In this document: positions 12,815 through 24,535 of the stretch, piece after piece
How positions within the stretch are numbered: position 1 is the first letter of the stretch
Layout: each line of letters begins with the position of its first letter
DNA from: Haemonchus contortus
Taxonomy: Eukaryota; Nematoda; Chromadorea; Rhabditida; Trichostrongylidae
NCBI GenBank assembly: GCA_000469685.2
Contig: LS997566.1
Span: 41,270,420-41,334,419, forward strand
Reading direction: 5' to 3'
DNA length: 64,000 bases
Notes under the pieces: model-generated
Database searches by the model: none
Told to the model about the DNA's origin: nothing
Seen by the model: only the letters and a program-made list of their open reading frames with translations
Made by a program: the position numbers and the translations under genes

Positions 12815-12820
12815 AATAAA
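12815..12820 (+). promoter_or_regulatory. Polyadenylation signal of gene A
   Basis: AATAAA lies about 108 bases after the gene A stop. The surrounding sequence (ACCATATGAGTCTAAATAAA) matches the same position in gene B (ACCATATCTGTCTAAATAAA), so the 3' untranslated ends of the two genes are homologous. Confidence 0.75.
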
Positions 12821-12829
12821 ATTTAAGTG

Positions 12830-13490
12830 CTCACGTGATCATCGGCAGTGCTTCATCAAGGTTTACATAAACATATGCGTGACATACAAAAATATTGTTG
12901 GTTCAGCTTTCTCAGTCGGTTCCTTCACACAGAAAAGTGTGCCCAGGTGAGCAATCGTGGTAAAACCTAACAGTTTAGTACATATAGGCAAAATGGTAGT
13001 CGTGTTAGAAAGATTTTCATGTTGATGACAAACGTAGCCTTGCAAGAACAATCTTTTCCTCGGTCATACCTTGGCTGAAATCTCCGAGTAACTGCAAGGC
13101 GACCGCACTTGTTTTTTTGAAGAATAATTCTACTCCTTCCAATTTGTTGTCATGTCTGCGGCCTAATATTTATTAAGGTTGTCATGCCCTCCTCTTTCCT
13201 TCCTTGTAGTCCTTGCTGCTACGGTGTTCTTTTCCACTGTAGGCTCCTGTCCGTAGGAACGCAAAAGACGGTTGGCTACTGAGGAAAAATAATCTTCTCG
13301 TGGTCACAACGACGATATGTTGGTTACGGTGGCCTCTTTGAGAACAACCGCACTAACGATATCCATTGGAGGCAGGAATAGCTCATCTTTGCTGCTGTGA
13401 CTGCTTCTGCTTGTTATTGCTATGGTTCATTAGTTTTTCAAGCAGTATGAGTAATTGGAAAGTCACAAGGTTGGCGATTTATGGACGAAA
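12830..13490. other. Intergenic, nothing recognised
   Basis: No open frame with matched splice sites and no repeat shared with other parts of the window was found. Confidence 0.35.
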
Positions 13491-13496
13491 CCTACA

Positions 13497-13567
13497 GTCT
13501 CGGACGAGATTCGAACTCGTACTTGTGCTTTCCGGGTGCCGTGCTCTATCTCTTACATTCCCGAGAC
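13497..13567 (-). tRNA. tRNA-like sequence, probably a tRNA pseudogene or SINE head
   Basis: On the minus strand the first seven bases GTCTCGG pair perfectly with the last seven CCGAGAC, and a 5-bp T stem (ACGAG/CTCGT) encloses the loop TTCGAAT. An A-box-like stretch with TAGAGCAC follows the D-arm position. Total length is 71 nt. I cannot draw a convincing anticodon stem, and the base before the likely anticodon is not T, so a functional tRNA is doubtful. It abuts a repeat with GC-rich hairpins (13585-13785). Confidence 0.4.
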
Positions 13568-13584
13568 TCCGCTCGCCCCCCCCC

Positions 13585-13785
13585 CTCATCTGGCCTGTAT
13601 GCCACCAGTCGGGCCGCCCGGCTAACGCCGGGCTCCCATCCCTCTTATGGTGTCGCCCGGCTTCGCCGGGCCCCTTTCGTTCCTGTAAGAAATTCGCTAT
13701 GCGTAGATAACACTACGGATTCTCCTTTTTCTTTGAAAGCTCTACGCCCTAAGTATTAGCTCCAAACTGGGAGCGATTTTTCTGT
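13585..13785 (+). repeat. Dispersed repeat R3 with GC-rich hairpins, copy 1
   Basis: Contains CAGTCGGGCCGCCCGGC, the hairpin GCCCGGCTTCGCCGGGC, AATTCGCTATGCGTA and AGTATTAGCTCCAAACTGGGA in order. The reverse complement of this series is present at 25655-25855. Only this copy is preceded by the tRNA-like sequence at 13497-13567. Confidence 0.7.
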
Positions 13786-13999
13786 ATTATAATTAACTAT
13801 ATATCAAATAGAATATGCTCTTCATCATTGCTCTTCACCTCGAAATTGTGCCACATTGATGGCTTAACTGATTGACAACCAATGTCTTGAATGTTACCCA
13901 GAAATGGATAATAACGCCTATCACAGAAGTCGTTATCAATGGAACATTTTCTCCACGGATTTTTCATTAATTGGGAATCCCAAATCATTAGCGGTCAGA

Positions 14000-14885
14000 T
14001 GAGTTTAGTCACAAATGATATGTCACAAAACAAAAAGGGATCGTAGTACATTATCGTGTCACAAAGCTTACTGCGTAACGGTCGTAGTTTAATAGCGAGA
14101 AATGAACGAAATTCTCGTTTCGTTATGGAGAAATGTTTTTGATTGGTCGCTATTACAACATTTACAGCATTAAAGAGTCAGTGTTGAATCATGAATACCC
14201 TTTCGCTCCCTAAGGCTCCTCATCAGTTCTTATCAGTTGTTATCAGTTCCTGTCACTGAGTACCTACGACAACGCCACATCCTACATTGCCGTCTTTGAA
14301 AAGGCTCCACACGAAGGATTGCAACGCTTGCTCGCTTGTTATTAAGTGTCCTTATCACTAATTAACTTCGGTCCCTTCACATTCTGCACATCCTGCACTA
14401 ACTACTGGAATGCTTAGTTATTAGTATGAAAGACGTTGTACACTTATTGGCTCTCGCCTCCTATCAGTTTCTATCAGTCTCTAACAGTTTCGCTGTGTGC
14501 CGAAGCTCTGCCGTTAACAGGAAGTAAGTAACGCTTCCTGTGACTCTCGCCTTCAAAGGCTCTTTCTCAACTCCCTTTAATTATTATCACCATCAGTGTT
14601 CCTATCCTGCTTCCTGTACTCCTACCAATTTTGAACGCTTCGGGTCTACTGGAACGGGATTTATAAACTGACGACTAAAATTTCTATCGCGCACGCCCTG
14701 CCCCTGTGGACGCAGTTCGGTCCTGCCACCTGCCATGAGTGTTTCCATGCTGCCCCCGTGCTGCTACCAAAATTGAGCTTTCTAGGTCCACGGGAACAGG
14801 AGTTAGATTTTCCGGTCAAACACACACACCGACACACACACACAAACACAGACACATCAACAGACACACTTAGCAAACTATATAT
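14000..14885 (+). repeat. Dispersed repeat family R1, copy 2
   Basis: Collinear with 985-2145 and 34195-35325. It contains AACGGTCGTAGTTTAATAGC and AGAAATGAACGAAATTCTCG, the GC-rich module ending GGAACAGGAGTTAG, a CA tract, and the terminal CACTTAGCAAACTATATATA. It lacks the first few hundred bases of the longer copies. Confidence 0.65.
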
Positions 14886-14889
14886 AAAG

Positions 14890-16205
14890 TAGGATAGCTA
14901 TCAGCACTCACGCGTACAACATGTCGAATAATTGGGAATATCGTACGTTTCTCTGATCACTTCTAGACGTAAAACGAACACAGCATGCGAACAGTTCTTT
15001 CAAGCATATCGCGCGAAGAGGACTGCTGAACTACACGGCTTGGATAGGGACAAATGCGGACGTCAGCTTCGGGACGCAAGTGGAATAGGGGATAAGCAGC
15101 ATGGGACGCTTGCAATGTAGAGTGCAAAGAGACAATCCACTTCTGGACAAAATGGACATTCATTATTAATCTACAGCCATTACTGTAAATTAAGCGGTTC
15201 ATATAACTCAGGCTGTTAGCTAAACTTTTTTTTAGATGGGGAGGAGCTTTCTAGTACATTCACGCAGATGTGTGTCCAAGCTGAGTGGAAACGTCCGTTC
15301 CACGCGCCCGTGAAACGAGGTCGTCCCGCCCACTTCGCCCGCCTCGCATTAAACTGCGAAATCGAGATGGCATTAGAGCACCCCCACGTGACAGTGGGCG
15401 AATGATTTGCACTAGTCCATATTATCCTCTCCTTAATTGACATTGAGCTCATCGAGGTGACTTCTGCAATGGGCGGCTGTCGCCGTCTCGCTTAGTTCAC
15501 TGAGCTAGTTCCCACCGACTATCGTAAAAGGCACTGCACCGTAAATCGTACTGCTCGTGTTCCGTGAAAACCATTGACAGAGAGATAAAGGGAATCGGCG
15601 CTCTATTCTCCCTGAGGCGATCTCTTGCTGCCTATCCTTTCTCAATCAGGTGATCCGAGGACCATCCCTGAGGCATGAATGGAAGGAGCAAGAGCTGTTA
15701 AAAAGGCGGCCATCTTGCATTTCCAGCCTAAGCCCATCTTTGTGGGCGGGCGCCAGCCTATTCGATGCCCTGTTTCCCTTATTTGTGAATGATTCCGTGC
15801 ATCGGCGAGGACTTCTCATCAAATGTGATTCTTCCATTTGCGAATTCTTCATTTCGGACTATTACAAGTAGCTCGTCTCGTTTTTGGCGATAGAAGCTAT
15901 AAATCAAAGGCTCGATTTTCTTATCCAGTATTTTCCCGCACATTAAGAATAGGCAGCATTAGAAAGTTGTGCCCTCCCTCTCACAAATTTCCCTTGATTG
16001 GGCAGCAAGAAATAGGGTATGTGGAACTAGAACTGGCTAGCCGAAGTGCATGCCCTGAGCGCCGTCAGCTTGCCCATTGCGGGAAATGGGTCGTCATGCA
16101 CCGGGCGTTGAGGGCAGATAGTGCTAGTGATAAAGCTGAAGGTTGAGAAATAAATCGGAAAGGTGTAAGAGCGAATGATTTGCACTAGTCGTTGTTATCT
16201 TCACC
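14890..16205. other. Intergenic, nothing recognised
   Basis: Only short frames without family motifs. The sequence GAATGATTTGCACTAGTC occurs at about 15400 and again at about 16171, next to the MITE at 16206, suggesting a small dispersed repeat. Confidence 0.3.
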
Positions 16206-16706
16206 TTGAAGGCACAGCTCACGATAGTAATGGTTTCTGGGAATCCTCCTTAAGATGAATTTGCATATCTCGCACTATCATGTCGGAAACCGGTTAGTTA
16301 GGGCGTTATAAAGGTTCAAAGATTGGCTCGTGTGTATCCTCATACGAGTTTTACCCGCATGGCAGAGGCTGCACAGATCACAAAGGAACCACAAAGGAAC
16401 TCATGTAGGAAGTTTAAACAACTCGTCATGAACCATCGCGGCAGTGAAAGGCTGTATGTACAGTTCTGGCTTGATGTAGTCAGCTCTTTGCGCTATTGCA
16501 GCGACCGAAATCTTGTCCGAATACCGCTTCCACGTCATTTCCACCATGTTAATCTCGTCGAACCTCTATTTCCCCTACTTTTGATAAGCCTTATATTTCT
16601 TAGAATCAGGGAATTTACTCGCTTTCTTCACTACCAATGAACTGTTGTCAACCTACTTCCGCTTTTCGGCTAAAAAAAGGGTAACTATCGTGAACTGTGC
16701 CTTCAA
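16206..16706. mobile_element. MITE of the GGCACAGTTCACGATA family, copy 1
   Basis: The left end TTGAAGGCACAGCTCACGAT is matched by an inverted right end ATCGTGAACTGTGCCTTCAA. The interior contains TGTGTATCCTCAT and TTCACTACCAATGAACTGTT, which recur in the copy at 54742-55057. It encodes no protein. The termini define the family, which also has copies at 30029, 40990, 54742 and 58561. Confidence 0.75.
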
Positions 16707-16709
16707 GCT

Positions 16710-17630
16710 CACTGCCGTGAACCGAGCGCAGTTCGTATGCGGGCTGACAAAGACGACGTTCGTCAAAGATCGCGGGCTAACACGTCGCGTGCGACGGCTG
16801 CGGCATGACCTGGTTTCAGCGGCCGCACGGCTCGAAGCGCACCCTAAGCTGCGATGCTGGAGTAAGTCATCTTCACTTGCTCCCATTTGATCTCAATCTA
16901 GTGGACTATGAGTTTTCATAACCTCAACTGTTTGTTCTATGGAACCTGCACTGCCCAGTTCCGGGTGTAAAAATTTCAAAGACTAGCAAAAACACATTTG
17001 AAGGCCGGGCGGAATAAAGGCAGAAAGTTCACTCTCTGTTATCCAGTGATTCACCATAACACTCTTCGAGTTGGTAAACAGCTATAGCAGCAAGTAGTCC
17101 GGTGTAGTTCATTTTACGTCATCATCGTCTCAAGGAGGGTGTTTGCCCTCATTGGTTTAGCTGCCAAGTATCTGAATCACGCCTCTCCTGGAACAGTGCG
17201 AAAGGAATATGCTGCCGTTGCCCATGACTTCGAAGAGTACGTTTCAGGATCACAAACTTATTCCATACTGCCCTACATACATGGCTTAGCTACACCATTT
17301 CTCGAATAGGTTAGAAACACCTTTAGCTCACTAACACTGGGCTGGACCCTACCGCGATAATTACTTCTCCGACATTTGACTACTTCCAACAACGGTAGTA
17401 GGTCATGAGTGTTTTCGAAAACCGTGGCGCTGCCGTTTCAAGACTGCAGCCGTTAAAGAGCCATGGATTTCGAAAGAGGGGAACTGCAACAACGTGATGT
17501 AAATGAGCTAAGCTAGGGCAGCGCCGCTTCGAGTAAGGATTAAGCAGGGCCCCTGTTCAATATTCACCCAGCCTGCGAAGGATTGAGTAACTGGAATCTC
17601 TCTTCTCTCTCATTTATAAAGCACTTACTT
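16710..17630. other. Intergenic, nothing recognised
   Basis: No motif-bearing frames or matches to other parts of the window were noticed. Confidence 0.3.
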
Positions 17631-17800
17631 GGTTTGTCAGTTTGTCGGTATGTCGGTATGTCGGTATGTCGGTATGTCGGTTTGTCGGTCTGTCCGTCCG
17701 CAAATGATTATGATATGACTTCATGATTAGGATAATGGTAGTGATATGGAAAACTTAGCTTTATTCTACACTTCCTTCTTATATATAAGGTAGTAGATTG
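17631..17800 (-). repeat. TGTCGGTA minisatellite and inverted copy of repeat R2
   Basis: From 17631 to 17700 the 8-base unit TGTCGGTA is repeated in tandem with small variants. Read in reverse complement, it continues into the R2 sequence seen at 6060-6230 and 22660-22810 (GGACAGAC end, then ATCATGAAG, TTTTCCATATC and AGGAAGTGTAGAATAAAGC). Confidence 0.7.
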
Positions 17801-17989
17801 GTTGGTTTGGGTAGGTTAATCGCGTGGAGTACTGCGGAAAGGCAGGGTTAACCGAGTGGATAAGTGTGTAGGCTCACGTCTGCACCTAGAGGGAGTGCGA
17901 GTTGGATCCCTGCCAAGGCAACTCCATGCCTTGCAAAAATTGCAAAATGGTATTGATACCAGCGTCACGCCCAGGTTGACAGGTCGGAC

Positions 17990-20830
17990 GATGGAAAAAC
18001 CCAGTTACAACAAAACATGTCTGAAGTCCAAAGAAGTTGCTCCGAATGGGGACTCTAAACATAGGATCGCCTACTAAGAAGTCCCGACAGGTCAATGATC
18101 CTATGAAGAGCAGGAACATCCTGGTCTTATGCCTTCAGGAGAGCCGCTTCAAGAGAGCAAAGGCCAGAGAACTTGGAGAGGGTTTCAAAATCGTCTACGT
18201 CTCTAGAAGACATCGAAAGAAATGTGTATGGCGGAATCCCTAAAAGAATCTGTCTCCGCTGTCAACAGGACCAGCAGTCGAATCATAAGAGAATGGACAC
18301 GAAGGAGGGCTACTGGACAATAGTATCAGGGTGCGAACCTCAAGCCGGCTGCCTCGTCTACGAAAGGACGAGTTCTATCTGAGCCTTGGCGAGCCCATCC
18401 GATCAGTTCCAGAGGGGACTACTTCACAACAGGGGTGATTTGAATGGGCACTTTAAAAGTGAAAAGACGGGACTGGAAAGCATACACAGAAGTAGAAGAG
18501 TAGGAGTCGAAGAAGGAGAGAGGGTCCTTGTCCTGACCTTGGCCAACGACTTGGCAGTCTGCAGCACCTTCTTCGCGTAAAGGAAGCCCCAGAAGGCAAC
18601 CTACAGCAGTGGAAAGAAAGAAACGGGAATAGATCGTGTGCTAGTAAGAAAATCGTCCCTCAAACTGTAAAGGGCATCAAGGTACTGCCTGGAGAAGATC
18701 TGACTCCACAGCGCAGGCCCCATCTAGCAGACATGGCCATAGATCTTTCCAAGAAATTGAGGACAAGAACGGAACAAAGAATCCGATGATGGAAGCTGAA
18801 CCGAGTCGAAAGAGAGCACCTCAAAGAGAAGGTACTGGAAGCTGGACCAAATCCCAAAGGGCCGATCCAGCAGACCTAGAGCAACGCTGTGAATGTCATC
18901 CCGCGATGTGCAAAGGAAACGCTGGGGGAAACTCGAGGTGGTTTCCGAGGGGACAATGAAGCATGGTTCTGAAACGATGAAGTTAACGAGTCGTGAAGCA
19001 GAAGGAATCGGCCTACAAGCGCTGGCAAAGGACACGAGCTCCGAAGGACCTAGCTCTCTACAGACTTCCGAGAGGCTCGCCAAGCTGCTGTCGCGAAGGC
19101 GAAGAACACGAAATTGGACACCTTGTGTGAGAAACTCGACAGTCGAAAAGGAGAGAAGATTGTCGTCCGACTGGCGAGAGCGCGTCACCGCGCCACTCAG
19201 AAAGCGATGTAGTGAAGTCCGTAAGGAACAGCGAGGGCGCAATCCTGAGGAATCTCAGCGAGGTCAGGCGTAGGTGGAATCAATACTTCGACGGGCTCTT
19301 TAACGGAGAATCTGCCCCTAAGAACAGCTCCCAATTAGAGGCAACGGCTGGCTCCAGCAACCTCTGGACAGAGAAAGAGGTGTGTAGAGCAATGGGAAAG
19401 ATGAAGGTTGGAAAGGCAACTGGTCCGGATGGGGTACTTCTCGAGGCATGGAAGTCGCTCGGAGAGCACGGGATAAGGTGGCTCACCCGATTTCTGAACA
19501 CAGTGATCACTGAAGGACGAATCCCAGAGGCGTGAAGAAGCAGTACCATCGTTCTCATCTACAAGCAGAAGGGGGGCGCGATGGAGTGTTCCAACTACCG
19601 GGGGTTCAGGTTGACCGCTAATACGATGAAACTGTACGAGCGGCTAGATTGGTTCTAAATAATCTTGCAGGAGCAGTTCCACTTCATGCCTGAAAGGTCT
19701 ACAACGGATGCCATCTTCATAGCTAGGCAGGGTATGGAGAAGTATCGAGAAAAGCGTAGACCCTGCTACCTAGATTTCCTCGACCTTGATAGGACATTCG
19801 ACCATCTCCCGCGGCAAGTTCTCTAGAAAGCGCTCCGAAAACGAAATGTTCCAGAACACCTCATCTCTCTGGTGAAAGACGTGCACGATGGCTCCACTAT
19901 AACAATACGCACCCCACACATCCGAACCGGAGCAATAGATGTCACGGTTAGGGTACACCAAAGATCAGCTCTGATAATCTTCCTGCTCACGATGGACGTC
20001 ATCAGAGAAGAACTCATGGGTGGACCATATAAGGCCATCCTCTACGCTGACGACATCGCTCTGATAGAAATGGAATATGGACGAACTCCAGGACAAGCTC
20101 TAGAAGGGGCAAAGGGTGTTGGCGGAGAATGGACTCCGGCTGGTCGTAAAAAAGACCAAGTTCCTCAGCTCCGAGAAGGGCTCTCGCGAAGAAGCCATCG
20201 AAAAGATCCAGGATTTCCGTTTCCCGGGAAGTGATCTAGTCGCTGATGGTAGCCTGGATCAGGCCGTGGAATCCCGAATAAATGCGGCATGGATGAAGTG
20301 AACGGAGTCCGCCGGTATCCTCTGCTACCATCGGTGCTCCAGGACCCTCGAAGGGAGATTGTATCGGGCAGTGGTGAGACCCACGATGCTCTATGGCAGC
20401 GAGTATTGGCCTGTGAGTAAATCCCATGGAGGACAGCCCCAGTTCGCTGAGATGAGAATGCTCAAATGGGCCTGCAGCGGGACGCGATTGGATCGGATCA
20501 GAAATGAAGACGTCAGGACGGCAGTGCAAGCAGCCCCAGTCCAACTGAAGATGAGAGAGCAACGCCTGCGATGGTTCGGGCATGTACTACTAAGACCACA
20601 GAGCCACCTGATAAGGAAGGCAATGGAGGTCGAGGCTCAAGGTAAGCGACCACGAGGAGCCCCAAAGAAGAGGTGGTGGAACGTGATCAATAAGGACGTC
20701 GCTGAAGTCAAGGTGACGGCAGAAGATGCCGTAGATAGAAGAAAGTGGAGACTTCTGACAAGAGCAGCGCACCTTGCGACGGCGCGGGAAAATTGCTGCG
20801 CTTAGAGAAAAGAAGAAGAAGTACTGAGGA
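17990..20830 (+). mobile_element. Decayed RTE-type non-LTR retrotransposon
   Basis: The + strand encodes, in order, an apurinic-type endonuclease and a reverse transcriptase, both broken by stops and frameshifts. No long terminal repeats flank it. The coding trail ends near 20805 in an A/G-rich tract, a usual type of RTE 3' end. The 5' boundary is uncertain and may include the tRNA-like stretch at 17841-17914. It lies in the intergenic space between genes A and B. Confidence 0.85.
18037..20805 (+). pseudogene. RTE endonuclease / reverse transcriptase, multiply broken
   Basis: The endonuclease N terminus reads MGTLNIGSPTKKSR, then VLCLQESRFKRAKARELGEG, matching the G-T-L-N-x-G and Q-E-x-x-x-K-x-x-K-A-R motifs of RTE endonucleases. 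The reverse transcriptase shows KATGPDGVLLEAWK (about 19395-19450), NYRGF, the region around DLDRTFDHLPR and the catalytic YADD in AILYADDIALI (about 20035-20070). A C-terminal block MREQRLRWFGHV and KRPRGAPKKRWW lies near 20550-20680. Several stops and frame changes make it inactive. Confidence 0.88.
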
Positions 20831-21764
20831 GTGAAAAGAGTGATGTGTAGTGAAGTGGGTACTTCAAAACTATAATCTCGCACTGCACTGGCATCGAGCT
20901 AAGGATGCCTTTGCAAAAATAAGGGTCAATAATGTAGTATTGAGACGTCCTCAATTTCAACGTGAGGAGGTCAATCTGTAATTGCACTCATTAACGTTTC
21001 TCAGCTGAGAGCATACAGTTTTTAATCTGAGCTCTAGTAGGGAAGGGATACCGAAGTGGATGAGTCAGTTGATATCCAAACTCGTACCCTATCCTAGCAA
21101 TTGCATTAGGTAATCTTCTCGCCCCTACCCCGCCGCTCCTCCCCTTCTGAGGCTTAGCTTGGGACCATATTCTTTCGCCTGGACGTGCTCCAAAGTATAG
21201 GTCGGATCGCCTACCCCTCCGCTGCACTCTAGCCCTCCGCATTGGATACAAGCGATGCCCCCCCCCCTCCTTAACTACATTTTTTTAACTGCATGGTAGA
21301 AGTAAGGAATGAGGTCCGGCGTAAGCCGGGGACTTGTATATTATTTGCGAAGTGCGCCCGTTAGTTTGTCGGTACGTTTGACCGAAAATCGTCTGAGTGT
21401 TCAGATTTGGAAGGGTCAAACGAGAGGCTAAGAATACTGGCGGTAAGTGGTAGGAAACTTAAAATTTGATTGGGACTGCTAAGGAACATCAGAAGGCAAG
21501 AACCAGAGAATCCTCAAGCCCTCACATGTCAACAGGCAAGTCCTACGGTAGGGTCTGGATCATGAATGATTGACGACACAGGCTTATAACAAAAGCCTAG
21601 CGCAAAGCCTAAGAGAAGGCTCAGTCTCCTGTAAAGCTTCCTGTTAATAATGACGTCAATCGGAAAAATTTTCGAGTGGAGATAATCTATTTCGGCCTTA
21701 AACCGTCTATCAGAAGACTTCCAATTCCATGAATGGGCTTCTGAATCTGAGAATCATTATCATG
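20831..21764. other. Intergenic, nothing recognised
   Basis: Contains a small GC hairpin (GGTCCGGCGTAAGCCGGGGAC) and a C-rich stretch near 21120-21260, but no coding motifs. Confidence 0.3.
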
Positions 21765-22565
21765 TATCACCTGCATCCGACTTGTCTTCGCAAACTACAT
21801 CATTCACGCAATTCGACTTTGAGCCATTTATTCCGGTCCTGCGCACGTCGTTTCCATTGTTGGCCGAGCGTATCCACCATAGGATCGACCAACCTCAATT
21901 CAGGCCTTTCCGGCACTCGCTTTCGATTCAGTGGGATCCAATTCGTTAGCCGGAAGGTTCATTGGTTGTCTTTCAATCGTGTAACATGACCGGTCCGTCC
22001 TCGTTTATGTTTATACACTTCCTGGACAATATCAACAAAGCCACTTCGTCTTCGTATCTCTGGGTTTTATGTTCACGGAGCAACGCTTTGCAAGTTCTGC
22101 GTTCATTGATTATCACAGCAAATTTCTCTTCGTCTGCCTTCGTAGACCACCAGCATTCTGCGCCGCACAACATCGCCGGTAACACCGCCGAGTGAGATAA
22201 GAACGCTTTCACTTTCATCGAGAGGTCTTCGTCTAATAATAACGTTGAGATTTTGTTGAAGCTAGACCAAGGTGCTTTCCTGCGCCTGCTGTACTCTCCG
22301 GTACTGCCTTCTAAGAAGCTGAGCTGGTGTCCGAGGTACCTGAAGCTTTTTACTTCCTCGATAGTTCCGCCATTTATTCCGACATCGCTGTAGGACTGAA
22401 TTGGCTGTGCATCCACTTCGTTTGCGACAGATTCATTACAAGTCCGATTTCGCTCGATTCCATTTCTGAGAATCATTATAGGTGCAGTCAAGTGGTATGA
22501 TAACTTCTCGTAGGAATTCATAGACGTCGGGTTGCCCGGTTTATGTCGGGCCTTATTCAGCACGT
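21765..22565 (-). pseudogene. 3' fragment of a second RTE-type reverse transcriptase
   Basis: A 196-residue open frame (22563-21973, minus strand) matches the C-terminal region of RTE polymerases: an SFRYLGHQLS motif, then WSSFNKISTLLLDEDLSMKV and AMLCGAECW. Past a stop the trail continues to about 21790 with GRTGHVTRLKDNQ, WIPLNRKRVPERPELR and WKRRAQDRNKW. It is a 5'-truncated copy, as is common for non-LTR elements. It belongs to a different subfamily from the element at 17990-20830, because the C-terminal motifs differ. Confidence 0.85.
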
Positions 22566-22659
22566 TTATAAACTAGGTAAAAAAATGTAGTTAGGAGGGG
22601 GAGGAATCATCGATCTAATCCAACTTCAAAATCACAGTTTTGAGGTGCCACCTCTCTCT

Positions 22660-22810
22660 TTATTACTCACTCCTCTCTGAAGTACTCATTCTACTCCATT
22701 ACCCTACCCATCAATTTACTGCTTTACATATACGTAGGAAATGTGGGATAGAGGTGAGTCCATATCACTACCTGTAACCACAAAGTTTTGCGAACCGACA
22801 CACCAAGTGT
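22660..22810 (+). repeat. Dispersed short repeat R2, copy 2
   Basis: Shares with 6060-6230 the TTTACTGCTTTACATATA, AGGAAATGTGGGATAGAG and ACAAAGTTTTGCG segments in the same order and orientation. It lies just upstream of gene B. Confidence 0.6.
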
Positions 22811-23110
22811 ATATGTGGAGCTCTTCAGCCTGTTCTTCTATGGATCATCATGGTGTTAAAGCCGTCGGCATCAAAACAGAGTCGCCATCTTTCGATAAAC
22901 GATTTTGAGCTCTATACATTCCTCCTACCTTGCCTTGAACGGGATGGAGGGGAGATGGGGGTCACTTCATTATTCCTTTATCCGGCTTTTTCTTTGCTGG
23001 CAGACCGCGTAGCAGCTGCGTTTCACTTTGATGCCACACAGCACACATTCTTCTTGATGGATAGCGTATACATAGAAAATCTCATGCAAAATGCATTTCT
23101 TCCTGTTTAG

Positions 23111-24504
23111 AAAACCGTTTGTGGTGGTTCGTGCTTACAACTTGCTTCTGGTCTGCTGAATCCATCCGCTGTTACACAGATAAGGAGATGGATCAGGTGA
23201 TCTCGATTCATATAAATTGTCAGACAGGCTCCGTTTTGTGTACTTATGAGACAGGATCTTCTCTCCAATGGTATTGTTCAGGCTATACCTAACGAAAATT
23301 ACTTTTCTTGCTCTTCGTACTACAATTTCAAACGTGTCAAAGGAGGTCTAAAAAAGACAGGAGAGCGGTTCATAGGATCATACAAGGTGAGTTTCACTTT
23401 CTCAGTTACCTACCACAAAGATTCGAAAGGTGGTTCAGTGCCAAGTGGCGTAATATCACACATGCATGAGCAGGAAGGAAATCGAAATCGATGTTCGCTC
23501 GAGCCAACGAACCCTTTCGTCCCTTCGAGGTCGGCTAATCTGTAATAGACTCGCCGGGAGGGTAAAATTACTGACTTGCACATTGGATGGTCACCGCAAG
23601 TGACTGTTTATAGGCCATGTCTATAATAAAAACGCTACTACGTTCCCAAATGAAAATCGGTCGTGAGGGTTCGTCCCCACAAACAGAATAGCAGCCAAAA
23701 AGATTGCCCTTCATTTGTTCACCACTAACTCCGGATACAACCCGATGGAGCGACCGAGGTTACCAGACCTAGTTGTGCACGGAGACCCTGAGAAGCCAAG
23801 GATCGGAAGTAAAGGATCAAACGACTGCAGGTTTAAAGGACTGACTTTGACACCCAAACTGCGGTTTTTATACATCAAAAGAGGGTGTAAAGTATATAGC
23901 TGCCCAGATGGGTGTAAAATATCTTGTACTATGGTTTGGGAGGTGAAGGAATCTCAATCTCCAAGGCTCTTCCCGATATAATGATCTAATATCAAAGGTC
24001 TAGTAACGAACAAAGAGTTGAAGGAAGGCAGGGCTAGCCTTCATTCGAACCTTGTTTAGAGACCTACAGCAGATGTTTTTTGCGAGATTTACGACAAATC
24101 CGACCGCAGAAAAGGACTTACCATACTGAAGGCGGAAGGAGATGAGCGAGAAGGTGAGTGTCTAAATCGACTGTTTTCTCATTGATCCTGAGTTTTTTCC
24201 ACTAGATGTGCTCGATTGTTAGTAAACTGTTGGGCACATCGATCCTGTCGAAAAAACGGAACTGCCTGGGTGGAGATGGTGCAACGGAAAATGAGGCGCT
24301 ACCACGTATACACCTCCCCGAGATTAAATCGCAGTCCTATAATCGCTCACCAGACGGAACAACCAAGCCTTCCGTTCCTTTGGGGTTGTGAATTAGTTCC
24401 GGACGCGCCTTGGAGGGAGGGCTCATAAACTTGTATGTCAGCTGGACCGGAAGTAATCCTACTTCAAATAATTCGCTAAGTGTGTCTGTTGGTGTGTCAG
24501 TGTT

Positions 24505-24535
<31 letters not shown>

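Noticed and set aside
22850..23110. An 86-residue open frame just upstream of gene B exon 1
   Set aside because: It has no counterpart upstream of gene A and ends in a stop directly before the gene B acceptor, so it is not the missing first exon.
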